A DNA stretch of 6,691 nt, from NCBI GenBank assembly GCA_946479805.1, contig CAMLHP010000113.1, forward strand, positions 1 through 6,691, read 5' to 3'. The notes beneath the pieces were generated by a model. The model did no database searches. It was not told the origin of the DNA and saw only the letters and a list, made by a program, of their open reading frames with translations. Below are positions 1-6,691 of this stretch, one piece after another. Origin of the DNA: an uncultured Gemmatimonadota bacterium (GTDB lineage Bacteria > Gemmatimonadota > Gemmatimonadetes > Gemmatimonadales > GWC2-71-9). Every line of letters starts with the position of its first letter. Position 1 is the stretch's first letter. The position numbers and the translations under genes were made by a program.

Positions 1-3068
<3,068 letters not shown>

Positions 3069-3069
3069 C

Positions 3070-3073
3070 GAGG
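3070..3073 (+). promoter_or_regulatory. Ribosome-binding site of rpoC
   Basis: GAGG, within GAGGGA, lies in the 11-base gap after the rpoB TAA, 6 bases before the ATG at 3080. It matches the anti-Shine-Dalgarno CCUC and supports this start. The gap leaves no room for a terminator or promoter, so rpoC is likely translated from the rpoB transcript, possibly by re-initiating ribosomes. Confidence 0.8.
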
Positions 3074-3079
3074 GATTCC

Positions 3080-6691
<3,612 letters not shown>

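Noticed and set aside
3069..3079. Possible terminator, attenuator or promoter between rpoB and rpoC
   Set aside because: The gap is only 11 bases and contains just the GAGG ribosome-binding site, with no room for a hairpin or promoter boxes.

Overview
This is an ordinary housekeeping locus from a GC-rich bacterium. It holds the two large RNA polymerase subunit genes in their conserved order on the + strand: the 3' two thirds or so of rpoB (β), a gap of 11 bases, and rpoC (β') from its start codon to the right edge. Both genes are cut by the window: β lacks roughly its first 450 residues by E. coli numbering, and β' lacks roughly its last 250. There is no RNA gene, mobile element, CRISPR array, terminator or large non-coding stretch. 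I see no sign of a new multigene system.

Organism: codons end mostly in G or C. The β' chain has features typical of diderm lineages and especially of the Bacteroidota/FCB side: an SI3-like insertion in the trigger loop, an SI2-like insertion in β, TLRTFH rather than TMRTFH in the trigger loop, and phrases such as SVLTCES and CYGRNLAT. High GC together with FCB-like protein features suggests Gemmatimonadota or a neighbouring phylum. This is inference from remembered family sequences, not from a search.

Layout: 1-3068 encodes β from just before the fork/rifampicin region to its C-terminus. In order it holds the rifampicin-resistance determining region, the FED acidic pair, the flap tip, an SI2-like insertion, the catalytic lysines in [12 protein letters not shown], a large extra insertion of about 150 residues, and the conserved C-terminal clamp segment. 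A GAGG ribosome-binding site lies in the gap. 3080-6691 encodes β' with an 18-residue N-terminal insertion, the four-Cys zinc-binding domain, clamp helices, the NADFDGD magnesium loop, bridge helix, second zinc site, trigger loop N-half and most of an SI3-like insertion. The two products join α2 and ω to form core RNA polymerase, and the tight spacing implies co-transcription and coupled expression.

Points worth a second look are lineage-type departures in an otherwise very conserved enzyme: the ~150-residue β insertion, Asn at the position equivalent to E. coli His526 in the rifampicin pocket, the 18-residue β' insertion just before the zipper, a Ser in the SGARG motif at the start of the bridge helix, and a short extra segment near the end of the SI3-like region.
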